Shown: one piece after another, positions 1 to 6,196 of the stretch
How the letters are laid out: every line of letters starts with the position of its first letter
Numbering within the stretch: the first letter of the stretch is position 1
Origin: an uncultured Barnesiella sp.
Lineage (GTDB): Bacteria > Bacteroidota > Bacteroidia > Bacteroidales > Barnesiellaceae_A
DNA: 8,954 bases
Assembly (NCBI GenBank): GCA_904502265.1
Contig: CAJGDT010000061.1
Coordinates: forward strand, 1 to 8,954
Direction: 5' to 3'
Translations under genes and position numbers: made by a program
The notes under the pieces: model-generated
The model's database searches: none
The model's input: the letters and a program-made list of their open reading frames with translations, nothing else
Told to the model about the DNA's origin: nothing

Positions 1-356
1 TCAACGATGTAGTCGAGGCCATGCACATGATTATGCACCACGCACCCCGGCGCAATATGGGACAAGATGGTTTGCCCGAACCTCCATATGCCATCTACAA
101 CATTGGCAACAGCAACCCCGAAAATCTCTTGGATTTTGTACGCATTCTCCAAGAAGAACTTACAGAAGCTGGTGTATTGCCTCCCGATTACGATTTCGAT
201 GCTCACAAGAAACTCATTCCCATGCAACCCGGTGATGTCCCCACAACCTATGCCGACACTACTACTCTTGAGCGTGATTTCGGATTCAAACCTCACACTC
301 CCTTGCGCGATGGACTTCGTGCCTTTGCTCAGTGGTACAAAGAGTTTTATGGATAA
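1..356 (+). CDS. UDP-glucuronate 4-epimerase-like NAD-dependent epimerase (3' end only)
   Basis: The 5' part lies outside the window; the first complete codon is at position 3 and the stop is TAA at 354-356. The visible 117 residues are the C-terminal substrate-binding part of an extended short-chain dehydrogenase/reductase. They begin with the helix NDVVEAM and continue with YNIGNSNPENLLDFV and the block MQPGDVPTTYADT, followed by DFGFKPHTPLRDGL and a terminal FAQWYKEFYG. This order is typical of UDP-glucuronate 4-epimerases (CapI-like), which make UDP-galacturonate for capsule, O-antigen or other surface polysaccharides in the cytoplasm. The catalytic YxxxK and the Rossmann glycine motif are in the missing N-terminal part, so substrate specificity is a family inference; another UDP-sugar epimerase/dehydratase is possible. 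No terminator is seen before the sigma factor gene 40 nt downstream, so read-through is possible. Confidence 0.87.
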   Translation, partial: NDVVEAMHMIMHHAPRRNMGQDGLPEPPYAIYNIGNSNPENLLDFVRILQEELTEAGVLPPDYDFDAHKKLIPMQPGDVPTTYADTTTLERDFGFKPHTPLRDGLRAFAQWYKEFYG

Positions 357-396
357 GCCCTACAACAACATACATGATTAAACCTAACACAAATAT

Positions 397-951
397 ATGA
401 CACCACTATATAACGAAGAAATAGTTATAGAAAAACTTCACAACCCCGACACCATGCGACAAGCCTTTGGACAGGTGGTTGAGCATTATGGCGAGAGGTT
501 ATACTGGCAGATACGTAAAATGGTAGTCTCTCACGAAGATGCCGATGACCTCTTGCAAAACACATTCCTCAAGGCTTGGAGCAACATCGAGATGTTTCGT
601 GCCGAAGCTCGTCTATCCACTTGGCTATATCGTATTGCTGTCAACGAGACCATTACGTTCCTTAATCGCGAGCGTCAGCGCAACAACATATCGGTCGATA
701 GCGACGATAGTTTCTTGCTCAACAACATCGAGGCCGACGAGTGGTTTGATGGCGATGAGATACAATTGCGATTGCAAAAAGCCATTGCTCGTTTACCCGA
801 GAAGCAACGTCTCGTTTTCAACATGCGATACTTCGACGAGATGAAGTACGAGGACATTTCCGAGATTTTAGGTACATCGGTTGGCGCTCTCAAGGCATCA
901 TATCACCATGCTGTTAAAAAAATCGAAGAATTTTTACTCGCCACCGATTAA
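397..951 (+). CDS. ECF-type RNA polymerase sigma factor (sigma-70 family)
   Basis: A 184-residue protein with the two-domain layout of an extracytoplasmic-function sigma factor. Sigma-2 spans about residues 22-95, with region 2.2 as DADDLLQNTFLKAWSNI (48-64) and the promoter-melting/-10 helix as STWLYRIAVNETITFLNRER (74-93). An acidic linker (about 100-122) leads to sigma-4 at about 125-178, with LPEKQRLVFNMRYF and the helix-turn-helix YEDISEILGTSVGALKASYH. It should direct core RNA polymerase to a small regulon. The next two genes encode a small membrane protein and a Spy/CpxP-like secreted protein, which suggests an envelope signal. No TAnnTTTG box is visible in the 40 nt upstream; transcription may come through the epimerase gene or from a sigma-specific promoter. 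The start at 397 is the first ATG of the frame after the epimerase stop and gives a full N-terminus. Family confidence is high; the regulon is unknown. Confidence 0.95.
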   Translation: MTPLYNEEIVIEKLHNPDTMRQAFGQVVEHYGERLYWQIRKMVVSHEDADDLLQNTFLKAWSNIEMFRAEARLSTWLYRIAVNETITFLNRERQRNNISVDSDDSFLLNNIEADEWFDGDEIQLRLQKAIARLPEKQRLVFNMRYFDEMKYEDISEILGTSVGALKASYHHAVKKIEEFLLATD

Positions 952-996
952 ACCTTTTCTTGTTTATTATGTCATAACAATGCAAACACCCACTAC

Positions 997-1347
997 ATGA
1001 TGAAAAAGAAAGACGACATATTACAGCAAGTAGCAGGCAAGAGCGGCTACAAAGTTCCCGAGGGATACTTTGAGCAATTCACTGCGCGAATGGTTGAGCA
1101 ATTGCCCGAGCGCGAGTTGCCCAAGCCTCAGATAATCACACCTTGGCAAAAGTTCCGCCCCTACATATACCTGGCTGCTATGTTTGCCGGCATTTGGCTC
1201 ATGGTGCAAGTATTTGTTGCCCCCGTGGTTGAGGCCGACAAAGCAATGACTGCTGCAAACGAACACGAAGAAGACCTCGAAGAGTATATGTTATACTCGA
1301 TGGACGAATACACCGTCTTCGAAACTTTCTATGCCGATAACGAATAA
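997..1347 (+). CDS. Small single-pass membrane protein, candidate anti-sigma factor or regulator
   Basis: A 116-residue protein coded 45 nt after the sigma factor stop. A cytoplasmic-looking N-terminus (1-54) contains YKVPEGYFEQFTARMVEQLP, then one hydrophobic segment at about 55-76 (YIYLAAMFAGIWLMVQVFVAPV), then an acidic tail (80-116) rich in Glu, Asp and Tyr. Positive residues before the segment and an acidic tail after it predict N-in, C-out topology across the inner membrane. Size, topology and position right after an ECF sigma gene fit an anti-sigma factor, but the zinc anti-sigma signature HxxxCxxC is absent; there is no cysteine at all. The function is therefore inferred from context. 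Two tandem ATG codons (997 and 1000) make the start uncertain by one residue. It is probably co-transcribed with its neighbours, being 25 nt from the next gene. Confidence 0.8.
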   Translation: MMKKKDDILQQVAGKSGYKVPEGYFEQFTARMVEQLPERELPKPQIITPWQKFRPYIYLAAMFAGIWLMVQVFVAPVVEADKAMTAANEHEEDLEEYMLYSMDEYTVFETFYADNE

Positions 1348-1372
1348 TCCTCCTTAATCAATACACATTCTT

Positions 1373-1861
1373 ATGAAACAATTTATTTCTATACTCATTC
1401 TTGCACTCTTTTTCACATCTGCTATCAATACCTTTGCTCAGGATAGCAAAGACACTCACGACCAAGCACGTAAAGAGAAATGGGAAAAATTTCGCCAAGA
1501 TAAGCACGAGTTCTATATCAAGACCATGGAGCTTACTGCCAACCAGGCACAACAGTTTCTACCTCTCTTTGACGAGATGGAGAAAAAGAAATTCGAGGCC
1601 ACTCGCGAAGTTCGCCGCGAAGCGCGTGCTATAGAAAAGGGCGAAAATATTACCGACGAGCAGTACAAGGCTGCAGCCGACCGCGCTGCGGCTCTCCCCG
1701 AGAAGGAGGTAATGATTGAAAAGGAATACTATGAGCAATTTTGCAAGATTCTCACACCTCGTCAACAATTCCTCTATCATCGTTGCGCTCCCGAGTTCCA
1801 AAAGAAAATGGTGGGCAAGAAGCATAACAAAGCAGCTAAAAACAACAAAGACGCCAAGTAA
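1373..1861 (+). CDS. Secreted Spy/CpxP-like protein with two LTxxQ motifs
   Basis: A 162-residue protein with a clear signal peptide: MKQF, a hydrophobic core (residues 4-19) and probable cleavage after TFAQ (about residue 23). The mature part is highly charged and helical, with two LTxxQ motifs: LTANQ at 54-58 and LTPRQ at 127-131. Paired LTxxQ motifs mark the Spy/CpxP family of periplasmic chaperones and stress sensors, which form an antiparallel helical cradle. Two cysteines, C124 and C138, are the only ones in the mature protein and could form a periplasmic disulfide. The C-terminus is Lys/Asn-rich (GKKHNKAAKNNKDAK). It is the third gene of the sigma factor set, so a product under control of, or feeding back on, that sigma factor is plausible. 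A strong terminator follows. Family assignment rests on the motifs and architecture; chaperone activity is not shown. Confidence 0.8.
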   Translation: MKQFISILILALFFTSAINTFAQDSKDTHDQARKEKWEKFRQDKHEFYIKTMELTANQAQQFLPLFDEMEKKKFEATREVRREARAIEKGENITDEQYKAAADRAAALPEKEVMIEKEYYEQFCKILTPRQQFLYHRCAPEFQKKMVGKKHNKAAKNNKDAK

Positions 1862-1881
1862 TACATCTCGTATCCAATAAT

Positions 1882-1922
1882 AAAAACGGGAACTTCACAG
1901 CATTATTGAAGTTCCCGTTTTT
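1882..1922. terminator. Bidirectional intrinsic terminator between convergent genes
   Basis: A perfect 16-bp inverted repeat, 1882-1897 paired with 1907-1922, leaves a 9-nt loop. The stem core is GGGAACTTCA with its complement. The A-run at the left end and the T-run at the right end (1918-1924) supply a U-tract in each direction. It sits 21 nt after the Spy-like gene stop and 24 nt after the rsmD stop on the other strand, so it can end both convergent transcripts. Confidence 0.93.
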
Positions 1923-1946
1923 TTATATCTCATTATTCCTTTACGA

Positions 1947-2492
1947 TTACTCCTCGGGTCTTACAAAGAACGTAAAGTTTACACTGCCATACACACGGTG
2001 TTCCGAAAACCAAGGATGCGACGAAAAGTCATTATTGCGCGAGTGTTCCAGCACAAACAATCCGCCAGGGCGCAATAGGCAATTCTCATCCAATACTCGC
2101 GAGGGGATACTTTCAAGTTGAGGCAAGTCGTAGGGTGGGTCGGCAAAGATAAAGTCAAACTGCTCGCCACAAGCTGCTACAAACTTAAATACGTCTCCTC
2201 GAATAGCCTGTAAGTTATCATCGCCTAGCAACTGCTGAACCTTGGTTATGAAATTGTATTGTGTAGGATGTTTCTCTACACACACAACACGCTTACACTC
2301 GCGCGACAGCAACTCAAAGCTTATTGCCCCGGTTCCTGCAAAGAGGTCGAGTGCTACGGTCTCCTCAAAGTCTATGAGATTTTCAAGTACATTAAATAAG
2401 TTCTCTCTTGCAAAGTCGGTTGTCGGGCGTGCCTTGATGTTGTTTGGCACGTCAAACCGTCTGCGTCCATATTTTCCTCTTATAATTCGCAT
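1947..2492 (-). CDS. rsmD: 16S rRNA (guanine(966)-N(2))-methyltransferase RsmD
   Basis: A 181-residue class I SAM-dependent methyltransferase that methylates N2 of G966 (E. coli numbering) in 16S rRNA during small-subunit assembly. The N-terminus MRIIRGKYGRRRF and the block RPTTDFARENLFNVL (22-36) are typical of RsmD. SAM-binding motif I is LDLFAGTGAI (48-57), an acidic SAM-ribose residue lies in VVCVEKH (69-75), and the catalytic motif IV is DPPY (118-121) within FDFIFADPPY. Length is normal for the family. The ATG at 2492 lies inside the last codons of the upstream DUF3822 gene, a 13-nt overlap that implies translational coupling within one transcript. The gene ends just before the shared terminator. 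Identification is confident. Confidence 0.96.
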   Translation of the reverse strand: MRIIRGKYGRRRFDVPNNIKARPTTDFARENLFNVLENLIDFEETVALDLFAGTGAISFELLSRECKRVVCVEKHPTQYNFITKVQQLLGDDNLQAIRGDVFKFVAACGEQFDFIFADPPYDLPQLESIPSRVLDENCLLRPGGLFVLEHSRNNDFSSHPWFSEHRVYGSVNFTFFVRPEE

Positions 2493-3292
2493 AATGACAA
2501 AGCTGTTAAATCAAACGGAATTTGCATAGCATCGCTTCCCAGCACGTGACTGTGCGATGGGAATATTACGGGTACTACCGTAAGGATATAATTGCGCAGT
2601 ATGTTCGATACCTCGCGACGTGTCTCTATATCGCCTACCAGTTGTATCTCGTCATGTCGCTGATCAAGACCCAACTGCTTCCACACATTCAGTATATGGT
2701 AGGTAGCATCGTTGCTGTGGTGGTAATTATAGGTGTTGGCCAAGAGCAATCCATCACGATCATAGCACACTACATCCATGCGCCCATCCAGCAGGTGTAC
2801 ATACATCTTGCGATGATTGCCCAGTCGGCTCTTGCGATAGAAATACTCGCACAATGCGGTCAACGGATGCAACAGGGTGGGGGTCTCGAATGTACGATTT
2901 ACAAACGACACCAATCTACTATCGGCACCCGATAGCATCACGGCTCCCGTGTGGGGCATGCGACTCTCTATCACATAGTCGTTGCTTGCCTTATATAGTT
3001 TCTCGTAGTAATGGCTATTATCGCTCAGCGTAGCCACCTCGTTGGGTACTATTACAAAGCGTGTCGAGGGCAGTACCACATACACTCGCTTGAACGGTTG
3101 TAGTAATATCTCGTGGGCATACACCGCTTGTTCTACCGCATGCGCATGCTCTTCTATCGGTGGCAATGCAATGCGTTTACTCACCATCGACCCATCCTCG
3201 GCCGGATGATAATAAACATACTGCAACTCACTTGTCGTGATGCGCACCATCAGTGTATATTGCGATGTATCTATGCTTACTGCTTCTTCCAT
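2480..3292 (-). CDS. DUF3822 family protein, function unknown
   Basis: A 270-residue protein, recognised as the Bacteroidota-specific DUF3822 family largely by sequence character and by its position directly upstream of rsmD. There is no signal peptide or membrane segment. Visible features are an N-terminal strand pair (DTSQYTLMVRITTSELQYVYY, split around residues 8-28), a helix-rich middle ending in TLLHPLTALCEYFYR, a second hairpin (MYVHLLDGRMDVVCYDRDGLLLANTY, about 163-188), and EIQLVGDIETRREV near 215-228. These three elements resemble the phosphate-1, phosphate-2 and adenosine regions of actin-like (ASKHA) folds such as PilM, but catalytic acidic residues are not obvious; this is inference. 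The ATG at 3290-3292 is preferred over an in-frame TTG at 3305-3307 because a perfect -7 promoter box overlaps the extension. It overlaps rsmD by 13 nt, so they form an operon. Confidence 0.82.
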   Translation of the reverse strand: MEEAVSIDTSQYTLMVRITTSELQYVYYHPAEDGSMVSKRIALPPIEEHAHAVEQAVYAHEILLQPFKRVYVVLPSTRFVIVPNEVATLSDNSHYYEKLYKASNDYVIESRMPHTGAVMLSGADSRLVSFVNRTFETPTLLHPLTALCEYFYRKSRLGNHRKMYVHLLDGRMDVVCYDRDGLLLANTYNYHHSNDATYHILNVWKQLGLDQRHDEIQLVGDIETRREVSNILRNYILTVVPVIFPSHSHVLGSDAMQIPFDLTALSLCEL

Positions 3293-3296
3293 ACCA

Positions 3297-3304
3297 CAAA
3301 AGTA
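3297..3304 (-). promoter_or_regulatory. Bacteroidota -7 box (TACTTTTG) for DUF3822-rsmD
   Basis: Read on the minus strand, positions 3304 to 3297 give TACTTTTG, a perfect match to the Bacteroidota TAnnTTTG -7 element. It ends only 4 nt before the ATG at 3292, which places the expected transcription start at or within a few bases of the start codon. No convincing -33 TTTG element is seen at the usual spacing. Confidence 0.6.
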
Positions 3305-3377
3305 CAAAAAGAAAATCGCATTTCACTATTTCTTGCACATTTTCCCCGCATTTATCCTATTCTTTAGGCAAAATAGC

Positions 3378-3385
3378 TATCTTTG
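3378..3385 (+). promoter_or_regulatory. Bacteroidota -7 box (TATCTTTG) for the helicase gene
   Basis: TATCTTTG matches TAnnTTTG exactly and lies 33 nt before the helicase ATG at 3419, giving a leader of roughly 25-30 nt. The -33 region is weak. It faces away from the minus-strand box at 3297-3304, so the divergent pair shares a promoter region of about 126 nt. Confidence 0.6.
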
Positions 3386-3418
3386 TTTCATTACAACTTT
3401 TATTATCTCTCATTACCT

Positions 3419-4858
3419 ATGCTCTACGAAGCTCTTGCCGCACACACCATTAGCAACTTGCCTTATACCCCAAACGACCAACAGCAGGAGTTAGTTACAC
3501 GCTTGGCTCGTTTTGTACTCAATGGTAAGGATACCGACCTCTTTCTCCTCACCGGATATGCTGGTACGGGTAAGACTTCGTTAGTAGGTGCGCTGGTCAA
3601 GACTCTCGACAGTCTCAAGTTCAAGACGGTACTATTAGCCCCCACAGGTCGTGCAGCCAAGGTCTTTTCGCACTACGCTCACCATCCGGCCTACACCATC
3701 CACCGCAAGATATATCGCCAACAACGCTTTTCGCCCGACATGCGTGGTTTCCTTTCGGGCAACAATACTCATCGCGACACCTTGTTTATTGTTGATGAGG
3801 CATCGATGATTGCCAATACTCCCAATGATTCGGGCATATATGGTTCGGGACAATTGCTCGACGACCTTATCGAGTATGTATATGGTGGCGACAATTGTCG
3901 CTTGCTTCTTCTTGGCGATACGGCTCAGCTACCGCCTGTTGGGCAACCTTTCAGTCCGGCTCTCTCGCCCGAGGTGTTGCGTTCAATGGGTATGAATGTC
4001 ATCTCTTACGAACTCAACCAAGTGGCTCGTCAAGACACCGATAGTGGCATTCTCTTCAATGCTACTCAATTGCGTCACACGATGACTCAGTGCGACGACT
4101 CCATTATGCCCCCTCCGCAGTTGCGTTTCCGCGGATTTCCCGATGTTGTCAACCTCAGTGGCGAGTTCCTTATCGAAACACTTTCCGATTCGTTCGACTC
4201 TGTCGGGCTTGACGATACCATTGTCATTACGCGATCAAACAAGCGTGCCGGCATTTTCAACCAAGGCATACGCAACCAGATTCTATATCGTGAAGAAGAA
4301 CTCACGGCCGGCGATATGCTCCTCGTGGCCAAGAACAACTACTATTGGGGAAAGGAGTATAAAGAGGTCGATTTTATTGCAAACGGCGATATCGCTCGCG
4401 TAGTGCGTGTGCGTAAAAATTACGAGATGTATGGTTTCCGTTTTGCCGATGTGCAGCTACAATTCCCCGATCTTGAGGTTGAACTCGAGACCCGCATCCT
4501 CCTCGATACGCTCCATAGCGAAGCTCCTGCTCTATCTCGCGAGCAAAATGAGCAGCTATATACAGCCATCCTCGAAGACTATGCCCACATAACTACTCAA
4601 CGCGAACGCATGCAGCGACTCAAGGCCGACCCCTGGTTCAATGCCCTTCAGGTCAAGTATGCCTATGGTGTCACCTGTCACAAGGCGCAGGGTGGTCAGT
4701 GGCGACATGCCTATATCGACATGGGATATATCGACCCATCAGCTCTCTCGCTCGACTTCTACCGTTGGCTCTACACTGCCATTACCCGTGCCACCGAGCG
4801 AGTATACTTTATCAACCTAGCCGAGCCATTCATCGACTCCGCCGATAAGGAACAATAA
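3419..4858 (+). CDS. Compact SF1B (RecD/Dda-like) ATP-dependent DNA helicase
   Basis: From the ATG at 3419 the protein has 479 residues. Helicase motifs run in order: upstream Q-type residues PNDQQQ (18-23), Walker A GYAGTGKTS (46-54), motif Ia LLAPTGRAAKV (72-82), Walker B IVDEASM (124-130), motif III LLLGDTAQLPPVG (163-175), TRSNKRA (271-277), motif V YGVTCHKAQGGQW (416-428) and motif VI WLYTAITRATERV (450-462). This is the AAA_30 plus UvrD-C-2 layout of RecD2/Dda-type 5'-3' helicases, acting on DNA ends, forks or bound proteins. It lacks the long N-terminal domain of RecD2 and is near T4 Dda in size. An in-frame TTG at 3383 would add 12 residues but falls inside the -7 box, so the ATG is chosen. 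The gene ends 24 nt from the convergent barrel gene with no clear terminator. A partner nuclease is not seen. Confidence 0.9.
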   Translation: MLYEALAAHTISNLPYTPNDQQQELVTRLARFVLNGKDTDLFLLTGYAGTGKTSLVGALVKTLDSLKFKTVLLAPTGRAAKVFSHYAHHPAYTIHRKIYRQQRFSPDMRGFLSGNNTHRDTLFIVDEASMIANTPNDSGIYGSGQLLDDLIEYVYGGDNCRLLLLGDTAQLPPVGQPFSPALSPEVLRSMGMNVISYELNQVARQDTDSGILFNATQLRHTMTQCDDSIMPPPQLRFRGFPDVVNLSGEFLIETLSDSFDSVGLDDTIVITRSNKRAGIFNQGIRNQILYREEELTAGDMLLVAKNNYYWGKEYKEVDFIANGDIARVVRVRKNYEMYGFRFADVQLQFPDLEVELETRILLDTLHSEAPALSREQNEQLYTAILEDYAHITTQRERMQRLKADPWFNALQVKYAYGVTCHKAQGGQWRHAYIDMGYIDPSALSLDFYRWLYTAITRATERVYFINLAEPFIDSADKEQ

Positions 4859-4882
4859 AAATTTGTTTGATTTCTCGCGCGA

Positions 4883-6127
4883 TTAGAACGCCTCTCCCAT
4901 ATTGAATACCACGGCAAAGGCATCACGGCCAAAGCCAAAGTCTACTCGCAGGTTCACATTGTGCTTTAATTCAAATCGCACACCGGCGCCATAGTTTAGC
5001 ATCAAGTGATCCCATGTCAACTGTTCAAACGACGGGAACACACCTCCGTAGCCTACCCATGCCACCAAGCCCACTCGCTTGATAATGCGTTGTCGTAGCT
5101 CCATTTGGGCATTTACCTGATTATTATCTATATACCTGCCGGCATAGAAGCCTCGCATGCGTGATCCTCCTGCGCCCATCTCGGCTCGCAAGGGCCACGG
5201 GGTGTCTTTGCCGGTATACATGCCATACAGGTCAAAGGCCAACACACCTCCTTGCCACAAGGGTTGGAAGTAATCTATTGTCAACGTGGTCTTGAACACA
5301 TTCTTGTCGGCCGTGCCTAAGAATTTGGGATATATCAACTCCTGCAAGGCAACGTACAATCCTCGTTTGGGGTTGGGAATAAAATCGCGAGTGTCATATA
5401 CAAGCGATGCTCCTATACCTGTCAGCCAATACGAGGTGGCCTGTCCATCCAAATACGATTCGTTTCCTATACGCGATAGGTAAGTATATCCCATATTCAG
5501 CGATGGACCTATGTGCAAGTTGTCGGTTATGTTGTATACATAGTCGGCCTCGATGTTAAAGAGTCGTCGGGTATATACACTCTTTTCGTTTACCTTACAT
5601 GCATCATACGATATGCCCCAAAAGTCCAATGGCTTATTATAGAATTGGGCATAATAGTGAATACGCGATTTGCGGTTGAAGTGGTTATTACCACCTATAC
5701 TTATTTTATACTCACCCTTCAGCGTCACGTTGGCAAAGAACTGCAAGTCCGAAGGCTGTATGATACTATCTGTACGGTCCAGTCTATACAGCGCTGTTAC
5801 CACGCCTCCAAGACCCACACTGGCCTCTTGCGAGTAAAACGGAAACACAACAAACGATAGGTCAATAGGACGTTCGTGAGTCTTATCTTTATTGCCTTTG
5901 AATAGTTGGTTGAAAAACTTCTTGAAGATATTATCTTTCTTCGGCTCTTCTACTGTTATTATACTATCGTTATGCTCAATTGGAGTTACAAGAGTATCCA
6001 CCTCAATCCCTTGATTGATTGATATTGTATTTGTTGGTATAAGGGTTGATATGCTATCTTGCGAATAACATCGTAAGATACTTATCACGATTAAGATGAG
6101 TATATTGCAAAATCTTTTATTTCTCAT
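4883..6127 (-). CDS. BamA/TamA-like outer membrane beta-barrel protein without POTRA domains
   Basis: A 414-residue protein. Residues 1-23 form a signal peptide, with probable cleavage after CYSQ. Residues 24-88 are a Ser/Thr/Asp- and Lys-rich linker ending in HERPIDLSFVVFPFYSQEASVG. Residues about 90-414 look like a 16-stranded Omp85-type barrel with alternating aromatic strands. YDTRDFIPNPKRGLY (244-258) and GSRMRGFYAGRYIDNN (321-336) correspond to conserved Omp85 positions, the latter to the VRGF loop motif. AGVRFEL follows near 381, and the C-terminal strand ends in Phe, as outer membrane beta-signals do. BamA and TamA carry POTRA domains before the barrel; there is no room for them here. 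It could be a transporter, an export pore or an assembly accessory; substrate unknown. It has its own promoter, divergent from the portal-like gene. Confidence 0.86.
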   Translation of the reverse strand: MRNKRFCNILILIVISILRCYSQDSISTLIPTNTISINQGIEVDTLVTPIEHNDSIITVEEPKKDNIFKKFFNQLFKGNKDKTHERPIDLSFVVFPFYSQEASVGLGGVVTALYRLDRTDSIIQPSDLQFFANVTLKGEYKISIGGNNHFNRKSRIHYYAQFYNKPLDFWGISYDACKVNEKSVYTRRLFNIEADYVYNITDNLHIGPSLNMGYTYLSRIGNESYLDGQATSYWLTGIGASLVYDTRDFIPNPKRGLYVALQELIYPKFLGTADKNVFKTTLTIDYFQPLWQGGVLAFDLYGMYTGKDTPWPLRAEMGAGGSRMRGFYAGRYIDNNQVNAQMELRQRIIKRVGLVAWVGYGGVFPSFEQLTWDHLMLNYGAGVRFELKHNVNLRVDFGFGRDAFAVVFNMGEAF

Positions 6128-6136
6128 GGCTACTTG

Positions 6137-6181
6137 TAAATTGTTACTATGGCCTATTTGTTTCTAACATATAACAATTTA
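6137..6181. repeat. 10-bp inverted repeat in the leader of the barrel gene
   Basis: TAAATTGTTA at 6137-6146 is exactly complementary to TAACAATTTA at 6172-6181, separated by 25 nt. It lies between the -7 box and the ATG of the minus-strand barrel gene, and would place a weak, A/T-rich stem at the very 5' end of its mRNA, 9 nt before the ATG. The 226-nt intergenic region holding it is otherwise A/T-rich with no gene. Confidence 0.45.
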
Positions 6182-6188
6182 AGTTTTG

Positions 6189-6196
6189 CAAAGTTA
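6189..6196 (-). promoter_or_regulatory. Bacteroidota -7 box (TAACTTTG) for the barrel gene
   Basis: On the minus strand, 6196 to 6189 read TAACTTTG, an exact TAnnTTTG match, 61 nt before the barrel gene ATG at 6127. The predicted leader is about 55 nt. A matching -33 element is not obvious. Confidence 0.55.

Noticed and set aside
2522..2935. 137-codon plus-strand open frame
   Set aside because: Lies wholly opposite the DUF3822 gene, has no promoter box or family features, and its composition is that of a reverse-complement shadow.
3305..3307. TTG start adding five residues to DUF3822
   Set aside because: It falls inside or upstream of the -7 box, so it is probably not in the transcript; the ATG at 3290-3292 follows directly.
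3383..3385. TTG start adding 12 residues to the helicase
   Set aside because: It overlaps the -7 box TATCTTTG, and the ATG at 3419 gives a complete helicase.
5513..5860. 115-codon plus-strand open frame
   Set aside because: Antisense to the barrel gene; its hydrophobic Val/Ile/Tyr content comes from complementing beta-strand codons.
6068..6070. Cys20 of the barrel protein as a lipoprotein attachment site
   Set aside because: The preceding residues ILR do not fit a lipobox because Arg stands at -1, and a beta-barrel with an SQ cleavage site is a better reading.
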